The notes under the pieces are model-generated. The model saw only the letters and a list, made by a program, of their open reading frames with translations, was not told where the DNA came from and did no database searches. This document shows positions 40,932 to 48,465 of a stretch of DNA of 52,569 nt, one piece after another (within the stretch, counting starts at the first letter, position 1; each line of letters opens with the position of its first letter). The position numbers and the translations under genes are program-made. The stretch is from the NCBI RefSeq assembly GCF_000337095.1, contig NZ_AOIV01000037.1, positions 1 through 52,569 of the forward strand, given 5' to 3'. The stretch comes from Halogeometricum pallidum JCM 14848. GTDB lineage: Archaea; Halobacteriota; Halobacteria; Halobacteriales; Haloferacaceae.

Positions 40932-42242
40932 TCAGTCAGCCGTGACAGCCTTCGACTCCTCGGATTTCTGGCCGGCCGGCGGCCGGAGCACCAGCGCACC
41001 GAGGCCGGCGACGAGCGCCAACGCGCCGCCGAGTCGGAACGTGGTCGTCCAGTTCGTAGCGACGACGAGCCATCCGGTGACGGCGCCGCCGAACACGCCA
41101 CCCCACATCTTTCCGGAGTAGACGAGCGCGTAGTTCGCCGAGGAGTGTTCCACGCCGTAGTAGTCCGCGACGAGGCTCGGGAACAGCGTGTACTGCGGGC
41201 TCCAGAAGAACGTCGCCACCACGACGGCGGCGAGGAACGCCAACGTCGCCCGCGACTGCGCGAAGGCGACGACGGCGAACAGCCCCACCCCGCACAGCGA
41301 AAACGAGAGGGTCATCGCGTGCCGGCGGTTGAGCCGGTCGGAGAGCCAGCCGATGAGTAGTCGGCCCGCCCCGCCGGCCAGGGGGAGCAGGATGGCCGAG
41401 ACGGTGGCCGTCGCGGCGTCCAACTCCATCGCCTGCGCGAAGGAGATGAGCTTCGCCGTCAGCATCAGCCCCGCGCCGCTCACGCCGACGAACATCGCGT
41501 ACATCACCCAGAACTGCCACGTTCCGAGCATCTCGCGCCACGTGTACTGTCTGCCGCCAGCCGGCTTCGAGTCGTCCCCGTCGTCGGCGTCTGCGCCGGT
41601 GTGCTCGTACCACGACTCGGGCGGGTCGCGGAGGACGACGGCGGCGACGAGGATGGCGAGTCCGATGATGACGCCCATCGCGCGGAGCACGTCGCCGTAC
41701 GCCTCGACCGTCGCGTTCGCGCGCACGAACGGGACGAACAACGCCGCGCCGGCCGAGAACGCCATCGTCCCGAGACCGGTCGTCAGCCCCCGGTAGTCGG
41801 GAAACCACTTGATGGCGGTGTTGACCGCGACGGTGTAGACGATGCCGACGCCGAGCGCACCCAGCGAGTACAGCGCGTAGAGCTGCCAGACCGCGGTTGC
41901 GTACGCCAGCAGGAAGTACGCGCCGCCGGCGAGGACGGCCGCCAGGAACGTCACCGCTCGGGGACCGTGCCGGTCGCGCCACCAACCGACGGGGAACTGC
42001 GACCCCGACTGGACGATGACGAACAGCGTGAACACGAACCCCAACTGCGGCAGCGGGAGGCCCAGGTCCGACGCAATGGGGCCCTCGATGGACGACCAAA
42101 CGTACTGGTAGGGGCTGATGACGGCCATCGCGAGGACGGCCGCGACGACGAGCCACCACCGCGAGAATCCGAGGTGCTCGCGGGCGCGGTCGGCGCGTCT
42201 CGGGTCGTCACTGGTCGAGTCGCCGCCCGGTTCTCCGCTCAT
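40932..42242 (-). CDS. MFS transporter, OFA (oxalate/formate antiporter-like) family
   Basis: This 436-residue protein has twelve predicted helices. The first-half signature 'FPVGWWRDRHGPRAV' and 'LYSLGALGVGIVYTVAVNTA' (about 20 residues), and 'WFPDYRGLTTGLGTMAFSAG', are typical of the OFA family, which exchanges carboxylates. The large central loop is acidic. Its ATG overlaps the stop of the upstream gamma-glutamyltransferase gene by one base (TGATG), so the pair is coupled. A carboxylate or gamma-glutamyl-derived product is the plausible cargo. Confidence 0.88.
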   Translation of the reverse strand: MSGEPGGDSTSDDPRRADRAREHLGFSRWWLVVAAVLAMAVISPYQYVWSSIEGPIASDLGLPLPQLGFVFTLFVIVQSGSQFPVGWWRDRHGPRAVTFLAAVLAGGAYFLLAYATAVWQLYALYSLGALGVGIVYTVAVNTAIKWFPDYRGLTTGLGTMAFSAGAALFVPFVRANATVEAYGDVLRAMGVIIGLAILVAAVVLRDPPESWYEHTGADADDGDDSKPAGGRQYTWREMLGTWQFWVMYAMFVGVSGAGLMLTAKLISFAQAMELDAATATVSAILLPLAGGAGRLLIGWLSDRLNRRHAMTLSFSLCGVGLFAVVAFAQSRATLAFLAAVVVATFFWSPQYTLFPSLVADYYGVEHSSANYALVYSGKMWGGVFGGAVTGWLVVATNWTTTFRLGGALALVAGLGALVLRPPAGQKSEESKAVTAD

Positions 42243-43858
42243 CAGTACGTCCCGACGTGGCCGTCCTTCCGCGGTTCGGTCGCGCCCGAGAGCGTTCCCC
42301 CGTCGTTCCGGACGAGTTGCGCGCCCCCGAACATCCCCGTGTGGAGGACGGACACGTCGTGACCCCGTCGGTTCAGCGCCGCGCCGACCGACCCGGCCAG
42401 CGCCGGTTCGAGCGCCAGGTCCCCGTCCTCGCGGTACCGCCACCGCGGGGCGTCCAGCGCCGCCTGAATCGGCATGTCGTAGTCGACGATGTTCGAGACG
42501 ACCTGCACGTGCCCCTGCGGTTGCATGTAACCGCCCATGACGCCAAACGCCGCCCAGTCGTCCTCGCCGAATTTCGCGAGGGCGGGGACGAGCGTGTGGA
42601 ACGGTCGCTTCCCCGGTTCCAGCCGGTTGGGGTGGTCGTCGTCGAGCGAGAACGACGCCCCCCGGTTCTGGAGTGCGATGCCGGTGTCGCCGGCGACGAG
42701 GCCGGAGCCGAACCCGGCGAACCGGGAGTTGATGTAGGAGACGACGTTACCCTCGTCGTCGGCGACGCAGAGCAGGACCGTATCGGCGTCCTCGGCGTGC
42801 GCCCCCGGCACGCCGAAGGAGACGTCGCTCGGTTCGTCGGTGATGTCGGCCGCGCGCTCTCTGGCGTACTCCTTCGAGGCCAACGGCGGAATCTCCTCGT
42901 ACTCGGGGTCGGTGATGTAGCGGTGGCCGTCGTGGAACGCCCGCTTCATCGCCTCGCCGAAGTAGTGAACGCGCTCCGCGGAGTCGTAGTCGCTGTCCCC
43001 CGCGGCTATCTCCTCGGCGATGTTGAGCGCCTCCAACGCGATGAGCCCCTGGTTGTTCGGCGGGAGTTCGTACACCTCGGTCCCCCGGTACGTCGCGCTC
43101 ACGGGGTCGAGGAACTCCGGTTCGAAGGCGGCGAGGTCGTCGACGGTCATGAAGCCGCCCTTCGACTGCACCTCGTCGGCTATCTTCTCGGCGATGTCGC
43201 CCTCGTACACGGCGTCGGCGCCCTCCTCGGCGACGGTCCGCAGCGACCGGCCGAGTCGCGGGAGCGTCATCGTCTCGCCGACCGTTGGCGGTCGGCCCGC
43301 CGGCAGGAACGCCTCCCGGGCGTGCGCGTCGGTGAACAGTTCGTCGCCGTGTTCCCACTGCGCCGCGACGACTTCGGTCACCGGATAGCCCTCCGTGGCG
43401 TACCGAATCGCCGGCCCGAGGTTCTCCCCGAGACTCCGTCGCCCGAGTTCGCGCGTCGTCGTCTCCCACCCGCGCGCCGTCCCGGGGACGGTCACGGTGT
43501 GCGGTCCCTGCATGGGCATCTCCGCTTCCTCGGGCGCTTCGTCCTCATCGGCGACCGCTTCGCGAACGCGCTCGCGGGTCGCACCGCTCGGCGCGCCGCC
43601 GCAGGCGCGCATCGCGCCCACGTCGCCGTCTGCGGTGCGGTAGAGGGCGAACACGTCGCCGCCGAGGCCCGTCGACGTGGGTTCGACGACGTTCAGCGCG
43701 GCCGCCGTCGCGACGGCCGCGTCGAAGGCGTTGCCGCCGTCGCGGAGCGTCTCGATACCTGCCTGCGCGGCCAGCGGTTGGCTCGTCGCCACCACGCCGG
43801 ACTGACCGTACACGGTCGACCGCCGGGAGGCGAACTCGTCTAGATTCGGCTCGCTCAT
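42242..43858 (-). CDS. ggt: Gamma-glutamyltransferase family protein
   Basis: This 538-residue Ntn hydrolase contains 'GVVATSQPLAAQAGIETLRD' (21-40), 'GGNAFDAAVATAAALNVVEP' and 'TGLGGDVFALYR' from the large subunit. The autocleavage site lies at the Thr of 'DTVLLCVAD' preceding 'EGNVVSYINSRFAGFGSG'. The active-site Arg is present near residue 100 ('MRACGGAPSGA'). It transfers or hydrolyses gamma-glutamyl groups. No signal peptide is visible, so it may be cytoplasmic. The ATG at 43858 is preferred over an in-frame codon 41 residues upstream that would cross the divergent promoter. First gene of a two-gene operon with the OFA transporter. Confidence 0.88.
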   Translation of the reverse strand: MSEPNLDEFASRRSTVYGQSGVVATSQPLAAQAGIETLRDGGNAFDAAVATAAALNVVEPTSTGLGGDVFALYRTADGDVGAMRACGGAPSGATRERVREAVADEDEAPEEAEMPMQGPHTVTVPGTARGWETTTRELGRRSLGENLGPAIRYATEGYPVTEVVAAQWEHGDELFTDAHAREAFLPAGRPPTVGETMTLPRLGRSLRTVAEEGADAVYEGDIAEKIADEVQSKGGFMTVDDLAAFEPEFLDPVSATYRGTEVYELPPNNQGLIALEALNIAEEIAAGDSDYDSAERVHYFGEAMKRAFHDGHRYITDPEYEEIPPLASKEYARERAADITDEPSDVSFGVPGAHAEDADTVLLCVADDEGNVVSYINSRFAGFGSGLVAGDTGIALQNRGASFSLDDDHPNRLEPGKRPFHTLVPALAKFGEDDWAAFGVMGGYMQPQGHVQVVSNIVDYDMPIQAALDAPRWRYREDGDLALEPALAGSVGAALNRRGHDVSVLHTGMFGGAQLVRNDGGTLSGATEPRKDGHVGTY

Positions 43859-43881
43859 AGATGATGTAGTCTCGTCTCCCC

Positions 43882-43988
43882 GCAAAGTACCCCCCCCGGA
43901 TATATCCGCCCTCTCGGCTCGGCGGTGAGGTGAAGTGATACGTTCAATCGTTCCACCAAACGTATCCGGCCCGACGGGCATACTTTGC
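43882..43988. promoter_or_regulatory. Divergent ggt/bat-type control region with mirrored TACTTTGC
   Basis: GCAAAGTA (43882-43889) and TACTTTGC (43981-43988) form a long-range inverted repeat, each reading TACTTTGC on the coding strand of the gene it precedes. Between them, 43897-43908 is the perfect palindrome CGGATATATCCG, a likely TATA element for ggt. Candidate binding sites for the divergent Bat-type regulator. Confidence 0.5.
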
Positions 43989-43992
43989 GAGT

Positions 43993-44691
43993 ATGAGCAT
44001 GCGAGAGGTGGTTCTCCTGGTGAGACACAACGGCGAACCGGAGAGCGACCTCAGCGCGAAACACCCCTCGGTCACGCTCCGCTCCCGTTCGTCGCTGACG
44101 GGTCGGTCCAGCGACCGGCGGCGCATCATCGAGGTGGACGGTCCGGCGGACGACGTGGCGGCCTTCGTCGAGGAGTTCGGCGAGGCCGACTCCATCGTCG
44201 AGCTAGAGGCGTTGACGCCGCTCGGACGGGACCGGGTGTTCATCGCCGTCACCATCGACGTCGGCCGGTGGGACAGCATCGCCGAACGCCTCTCGGACAT
44301 CGGCGTCCACCACCGCAGTGGAACGGTGATTCAGGCCGGCTGGGAGCGGTGGACGCTGTATCTCGACTCCGACGAGAGCCTCTCGGCCATCGTCGAGTCC
44401 TTGGAGGAGGCGGGCAACGCGACGGAACTCAGACGCGACGTCGAACTCCGACATCTGGAGGCGAACGACCAGTTGAACCTCACAAGATTGGCGCACGAAC
44501 TGACCGCACGGCAGACGGAGGTGCTGACCACCGCCATCGAGATGGACTACTACGAGCCGAGCAGAGGGGCGTCCATCGAGGAGGTGGGCGAGGCGCTCGG
44601 TATCTCGCGTTCGACGGCGTGGGAGCATCTCAATCGCGCCGAGCGCAAGGTGATGCGGGAGATACGCTCGTTCCTTCGTACCCGGTCCTGA
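43993..44691 (+). CDS. Bat-type helix-turn-helix regulator (HTH_10)
   Basis: This 232-residue protein has an N-terminal alpha/beta region (about 1-150) of the sort found in haloarchaeal bacterio-opsin-activator-like regulators. A C-terminal HTH_10 domain follows: 'LTARQTEVLTTAIEMDYYEP', then 'ASIEEVGEALGISRSTAWEHLNRAERKVM' spanning about 197-225, with the recognition helix at 'SRSTAWEHL'. No PAS/GAF sensor is obvious. Divergence from ggt-OFA suggests it controls that operon. It lacks a strong TATA box but has TACTTTGC five bases before the ATG. Confidence 0.88.
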   Translation: MSMREVVLLVRHNGEPESDLSAKHPSVTLRSRSSLTGRSSDRRRIIEVDGPADDVAAFVEEFGEADSIVELEALTPLGRDRVFIAVTIDVGRWDSIAERLSDIGVHHRSGTVIQAGWERWTLYLDSDESLSAIVESLEEAGNATELRRDVELRHLEANDQLNLTRLAHELTARQTEVLTTAIEMDYYEPSRGASIEEVGEALGISRSTAWEHLNRAERKVMREIRSFLRTRS

Positions 44692-44850
44692 GTCGACGCT
44701 TCGAGTCCGTTCCGTCGTCGATCCGAACCCCGGCCATCGGGGGTGTCACCGCTTCACACCGCCGAAACGGCGATAAGCTATTTCCACGTGACGGCAGAAA
44801 AACTGGCCACCACGAGCAGGTGCGATACCTGTCTCCGAATCCACCCAACC

Positions 44851-45975
44851 ATGTCTTCGAAAACTACGGACTCCCTGCACGACCGAATCGAAGCGGTATC
44901 GAACGCGGAAGCCGACGGCGAGCAACTCGTCTCCGTCGCCATCCCGCCGGAGGAGTCGCTCGAAGCGACGCGGCGGCGCGTCGAGGAGGACCACGCCGAG
45001 GCGGAGTACCTCGACGTCCGCGAGGAGGTCCGCAAGCCGCTCAAGCGAGCGCTCGAAGAGACCCGTCGCGTCCTCCACGAGTACGAGGAGACGCCCGAGA
45101 ACGGGCTGGCCGCCTACGTGGGCGTCGTCGACACCGACCTCGTGACGCACGTGTTCGACGACCTGCCGACGCCCGTCTCGGAGGGGACGTACGGCTACGC
45201 CAACGAGTTTGACACGGACCCGCTCACGCCCGCGGCCGAGCGGACCGATACGTACGGCCTCCTCGTCGTCTCCCGCGACAGCGCGACGCTGGGGCGGTAC
45301 GACGGCGAGACCATCGAGCACGTCGACACCGTCGAGAGCGACGTGCCGAGCAAGCAGACCGCCGCGGGCGGCGACGAGGACGGCTTCCATGGTCGGAGCC
45401 AAGAGCGCGCGGACGAGTTCTACGACGAGGTCGGCGAGGCCGCGGCGCGCGTGTTCCTCGACGACGCGCCGCCGGACGCCGTCGACGACGCGTCCCCCGG
45501 CACCCAGTTCGAGGGCGAGGCGCTCCTCGTGGCCGGCAGCGAGGTGACCGCCGAGCGATTCCTGGAGGGCGACCACCTCTCGGAACCGCTCGCCGACGCC
45601 GCCGTCGGCCCGTTCGACGCGGAGTACGCCTCCGAGCAGGGTCTCCGGGAACTCGTCGACGCAGCCGAGGAGGCGGGCGAACTCGGTACGACCGACGCCC
45701 GCGGGGCGCTCGAACGGTTCTTCGAGGCGCTCGACGACGACGAGGAGACCGCTATCGGCGGACGCGAGGACGTTGACCGAGCGCTCGAACTCGACGCGGT
45801 CGACACGCTCGTCGTCGCCGACTCGCTTCCGGAGGAAGAGGTGCAGTCGCTGGCCGAACGCGTCGAAGAACAGGGCGGCGAGAGCGTCGTCGCGCCCGAG
45901 GGACTCGACCGGACGGAGCGACTCGAAGCGGCGTTCGACGGCGTCGGCGCGCTGCTTCGGTTCCCGATAGAGTAG
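44851..45975 (+). CDS. aRF1/eRF1-related protein lacking NIKS and GGQ
   Basis: This 374-residue protein aligns by eye with archaeal release factor 1 over all three domains: 'LVSVAIPPEESLEATRRRVE' (26-45), 'HEYEETPENGLAAYVG' (76-91), 'YGLLVVSRDSATLGRYDGE', 'ERADEFYDEVGEAAARVFLD' and a C-terminal domain ending 'GVGALLRFPIE'. The stop-codon-reading NIKS is replaced around 53-56 (YLDV). The peptidyl-hydrolysis GGQ is replaced by GGD (173-175). It is therefore not a normal release factor. eRF1-family paralogues (Vms1/Pelota-like and prokaryotic ones) act in ribosome rescue or quality control; a related role is possible. The 36 codons upstream of the ATG are of poor composition. Confidence 0.8.
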   Translation: MSSKTTDSLHDRIEAVSNAEADGEQLVSVAIPPEESLEATRRRVEEDHAEAEYLDVREEVRKPLKRALEETRRVLHEYEETPENGLAAYVGVVDTDLVTHVFDDLPTPVSEGTYGYANEFDTDPLTPAAERTDTYGLLVVSRDSATLGRYDGETIEHVDTVESDVPSKQTAAGGDEDGFHGRSQERADEFYDEVGEAAARVFLDDAPPDAVDDASPGTQFEGEALLVAGSEVTAERFLEGDHLSEPLADAAVGPFDAEYASEQGLRELVDAAEEAGELGTTDARGALERFFEALDDDEETAIGGREDVDRALELDAVDTLVVADSLPEEEVQSLAERVEEQGGESVVAPEGLDRTERLEAAFDGVGALLRFPIE

Positions 45976-46074
45976 CGCCGCGCACCACCCGTCGCTGACC
46001 GTCTTCGGTTCCGGTCCCGGTCTCTGTTCGGCCCGTCTTCTCCGTTCCGCACTCGCTCTCGTTTTCGTCCCCGC

Positions 46075-46932
46075 TCACCGCTTGGGGGCGAGGAACTCGC
46101 CGAGCCGCCGGTCGAGTCGAGAGACCTCCACGTCGCCGCTCCTGACGGTGACGACCGCGTTTTCGCACAGCGACTGGACGACTTCGGTCGTCGACCCGCC
46201 GACGAACTCCCGGAGTCGACCCTTCTTCGGGGCGCCGATGACCGTCGCGCCGTAGTACGACGACTGGTCTACGATAGCCTGCGCGGGCGACTCGTCCCCC
46301 TCTCTCTCGTAGCGCCAGGTGTCGAAGTTCGCGAACCCGAGCAGCCGATCCGAGCAGTACTCGAACAGGTCGTCGACGTCGCCCTCCGTCTCCCCCTCCT
46401 CGACGACGTGAAACAGGTCGACCCAGGCGTCGTCCGATTCGGCGAGTGCGCGCGCCATATCGAGCGTCGAGTCGAGGTGCGGTCCGCGCGCGACGGGGAC
46501 GAGCACCGAGGAGATACCGTCGAGTTCCGAACCCCGCGTCACCGTGACGTGGCTCCCGCCCGAGGCGAGGGCCAGTTCGCCGCCGCCGAGCATCGACTTC
46601 CGGTCGCGGATGTCGAAGATGACGGTGATGTCGAAGCGGTCGACGACGTCCGTCACCCACTCGGCGGTCACCGTCGGCGGCCGTTCGAGAAAGCGCGTCT
46701 CGTAGTCGGCCGTCGCGTCCGACGACGACGGCTTCAGCGACTCGGCGACGGTCGCGTCCCGTACGGGGACGACGAACCGGCCGCCGTCCGCCAAGGACTC
46801 GGCTACCTGCAGGAACTGTCCGTCCGCCGGTTCTCCGGGGTCGAACAGACAGAGCACCCGCTCGCTCGTCGTCCGTCCGCCGTCCGAGGAGGCGTACCCG
46901 ACGGTCTGACTCCCCTCGAAACGGTTAGGCAT
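46075..46932 (-). CDS. Universal-stress-protein-like protein with two Usp-type halves
   Basis: This 285-residue protein consists of two alpha/beta halves. The first ('VLCLFDPGEPADGQFLQVAE') is degenerate. The second has the Usp pattern 'GISSVLVPVARGPHLDSTLD', 'DLFHVVEEGETEGDVDD', 'YYGATVIGAPKKGRLREFVGG' and 'TTEVVQSLCENAVVTVRSGD', with the G-x2-G-x9-G(S/T) nucleotide loop only partly kept. Haloarchaea carry many Usp-type proteins near transporters and channels. The ATG at 46932 is preferred to that at 46947 because of a TATA-like TTATTACC about 25 bases before it. Confidence 0.75.
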   Translation of the reverse strand: MPNRFEGSQTVGYASSDGGRTTSERVLCLFDPGEPADGQFLQVAESLADGGRFVVPVRDATVAESLKPSSSDATADYETRFLERPPTVTAEWVTDVVDRFDITVIFDIRDRKSMLGGGELALASGGSHVTVTRGSELDGISSVLVPVARGPHLDSTLDMARALAESDDAWVDLFHVVEEGETEGDVDDLFEYCSDRLLGFANFDTWRYEREGDESPAQAIVDQSSYYGATVIGAPKKGRLREFVGGSTTEVVQSLCENAVVTVRSGDVEVSRLDRRLGEFLAPKR

Positions 46933-46989
46933 GGGCGACTGTTGCATCGAGAGGTAATAAACCTCCGTCCCGGTCAGCCCGTGCGACGT

Positions 46990-47202
46990 TCACTCCTCGG
47001 GGGAGAAATCGTTACCCCGCCAGCGGGCCAGTACGACGCGTTCTGCGCGTTCGAGGCCGGTGTCGTCGACCCACGCCTCGGCGTCCGGCTTCGAACAGGA
47101 CCGAAGTTCCATGACGGCCGCCACGAGGTCGGCGTACGGACGGGGCTCGACCGGGTCGTCGCTCACGTCCAACTCGTCGACGGACGGCGGCGGAACGGGC
47201 AT
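46990..47202 (-). CDS. Small acidic hypothetical protein
   Basis: This 70-residue acidic protein is unrecognised. It has a proline-rich start and a helix-turn-helix-like C-terminal half ('PDAEAWVDDTGLERAERVVL'), ending 'WRGNDFSPEE'. The start ATG at 47202 is chosen over an upstream in-frame codon because the acidic composition begins there. The 9-bp repeat block C is about 165 bases upstream of its start. Confidence 0.5.
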   Translation of the reverse strand: MPVPPPSVDELDVSDDPVEPRPYADLVAAVMELRSCSKPDAEAWVDDTGLERAERVVLARWRGNDFSPEE

Positions 47203-47365
47203 CGTCGACGCTACGCCCGCAGCGTTCAACAGTGGTTCGGCCGACGGTTCGGCGCCGCGCCGGTCGCGCTCACTCGTCGGGGTCGGCGTAGAGCTATCTA
47301 CGGGGCTGAACGCGCGGTTCGAGCGCCGAACCGAATCGACCGACGGTCGAGGACGGACCTCAAAG

Positions 47366-47410
47366 GCAGTTTGGGCAGTTTTGCTAGAAAGTCTAGTTTT
47401 GCTGGCAAAG
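47366..47410. repeat. Phased 9-bp repeats (site C), matching the parA-upstream block
   Basis: Five consecutive 9-mers: GCAGTTTGG, GCAGTTTTG, CTAGAAAGT, CTAGTTTTG and CTGGCAAAG. The order CAGTTTTG - (9-mer) - CTAGTTTTG - CTGGCA is the same as at 31282-31304, with one extra 9-bp unit inserted. It lies in the gap between the small acidic gene and the nucleoside hydrolase, about 16 kb from parA. Confidence 0.7.
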
Positions 47411-47469
47411 ATAGATTTCCTGTCCCGCTCGCGACCGCTTCGCCGAGCGACGGCCCCGCCGCCCAGGGC

Positions 47470-48423
47470 CTACAGCGACCGTTCCGGGTCGCCGTGGCGA
47501 AGCAAGTCGAGGAACATCGTCTCGAAGCGGTCGGCGTCGACGGACTCGACGACGCGGGCGTTCGGTTCCCCGTCGGTGACGCCGAGTTCGTCGACGAGGC
47601 TGTAGCCGCGCGTCATCCCTTCACGTTCGTCCACGTCGACGTGGTACTCGCCGGATTCGGTGACGAGGTCGGGGTGGAGTGCGCACGCGACCGCCAGCGA
47701 GTCGGGTTGGCTCGTCGTCTCCTCGCCGTACTGTTCGACGGCGAACTCGCGGGCGCGTTCCATGATGGTGGTGAAAAATCCCGCGTAGTCGGTGTCCATC
47801 GCATCTATCTCTTCGAGGACGTCGGCGTCGAACGTCCCGTCGCGGAGCGTGAGGCCCCAGTCGACGAGCGTTACGTCGAGTTCGTCGACGACGACTTTCG
47901 CCGCGTCGGGATCGACCCAGAAGTTGAACTCCGCCGAGGGAGTGTCGTTGCCGAGCGTGTTCACCGCGCCGCCCATCACGAACACCTCGTCGACGAGTTC
48001 GTTCAGTTCCGGTTCGAGGCGGAGGGCGAGGGCGACGTTCGTCAGCGGACCGATGCAGACCAGTGATATTTCGCCGGGCGACTCGCGGACGCGTTCGACG
48101 ATGGCGTTCGCGCCGTGGCCCTCGGCGGAGTCGACCCCCGTCACCGGGTGGAGTTCGCCGCCCAACCCGCCCTCGCCGTGGACCTGGTCGGCGTGGTCGT
48201 GGTCCTTCACGAGGGGCGTGCGCGCGCCTTCGTAGACGGGCACGTCCGTCGCGTCTGCCACGCCGAGCGCGTGCTTCGCGTTTTCGACTTCCCGCTCGAA
48301 CTCGACGTTGCCGGCGACCATCGTCAGCGCTTCGAGGTCGATAGCGTCCGCCGAGGCGGCGAGGAGAATCGCCATGGCGTCGTCGCCCGCGGTGTCGGTG
48401 TCGAGGATGACTCGTCTGCTCAT
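47470..48423 (-). CDS. Nucleoside hydrolase (IUNH family)
   Basis: This 317-residue enzyme has the calcium-binding Asp cluster near the N-terminus ('ILDTDTAGDDAMA', D8, D10, D14, D15), 'VFVMGGAVNTLGNDTPSAEFNFWVDPDAA' (about 150-178, with conserved Asn/Glu/Asn/Asp) and the His/Asp region toward the C-terminus. It should cleave ribonucleosides to base and ribose. A divergent ribokinase lies across the TnpB insertion, so the two make a complete ribose salvage step. A TATA-like GTTAAACG lies about 25 bases before its ATG, and the insertion sits upstream of it. Confidence 0.92.
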   Translation of the reverse strand: MSRRVILDTDTAGDDAMAILLAASADAIDLEALTMVAGNVEFEREVENAKHALGVADATDVPVYEGARTPLVKDHDHADQVHGEGGLGGELHPVTGVDSAEGHGANAIVERVRESPGEISLVCIGPLTNVALALRLEPELNELVDEVFVMGGAVNTLGNDTPSAEFNFWVDPDAAKVVVDELDVTLVDWGLTLRDGTFDADVLEEIDAMDTDYAGFFTTIMERAREFAVEQYGEETTSQPDSLAVACALHPDLVTESGEYHVDVDEREGMTRGYSLVDELGVTDGEPNARVVESVDADRFETMFLDLLRHGDPERSL

Positions 48424-48465
48424 GTGCCCCTTTTCTTGCGGCGTCGTTTAACTGTGTTCAGGTAC

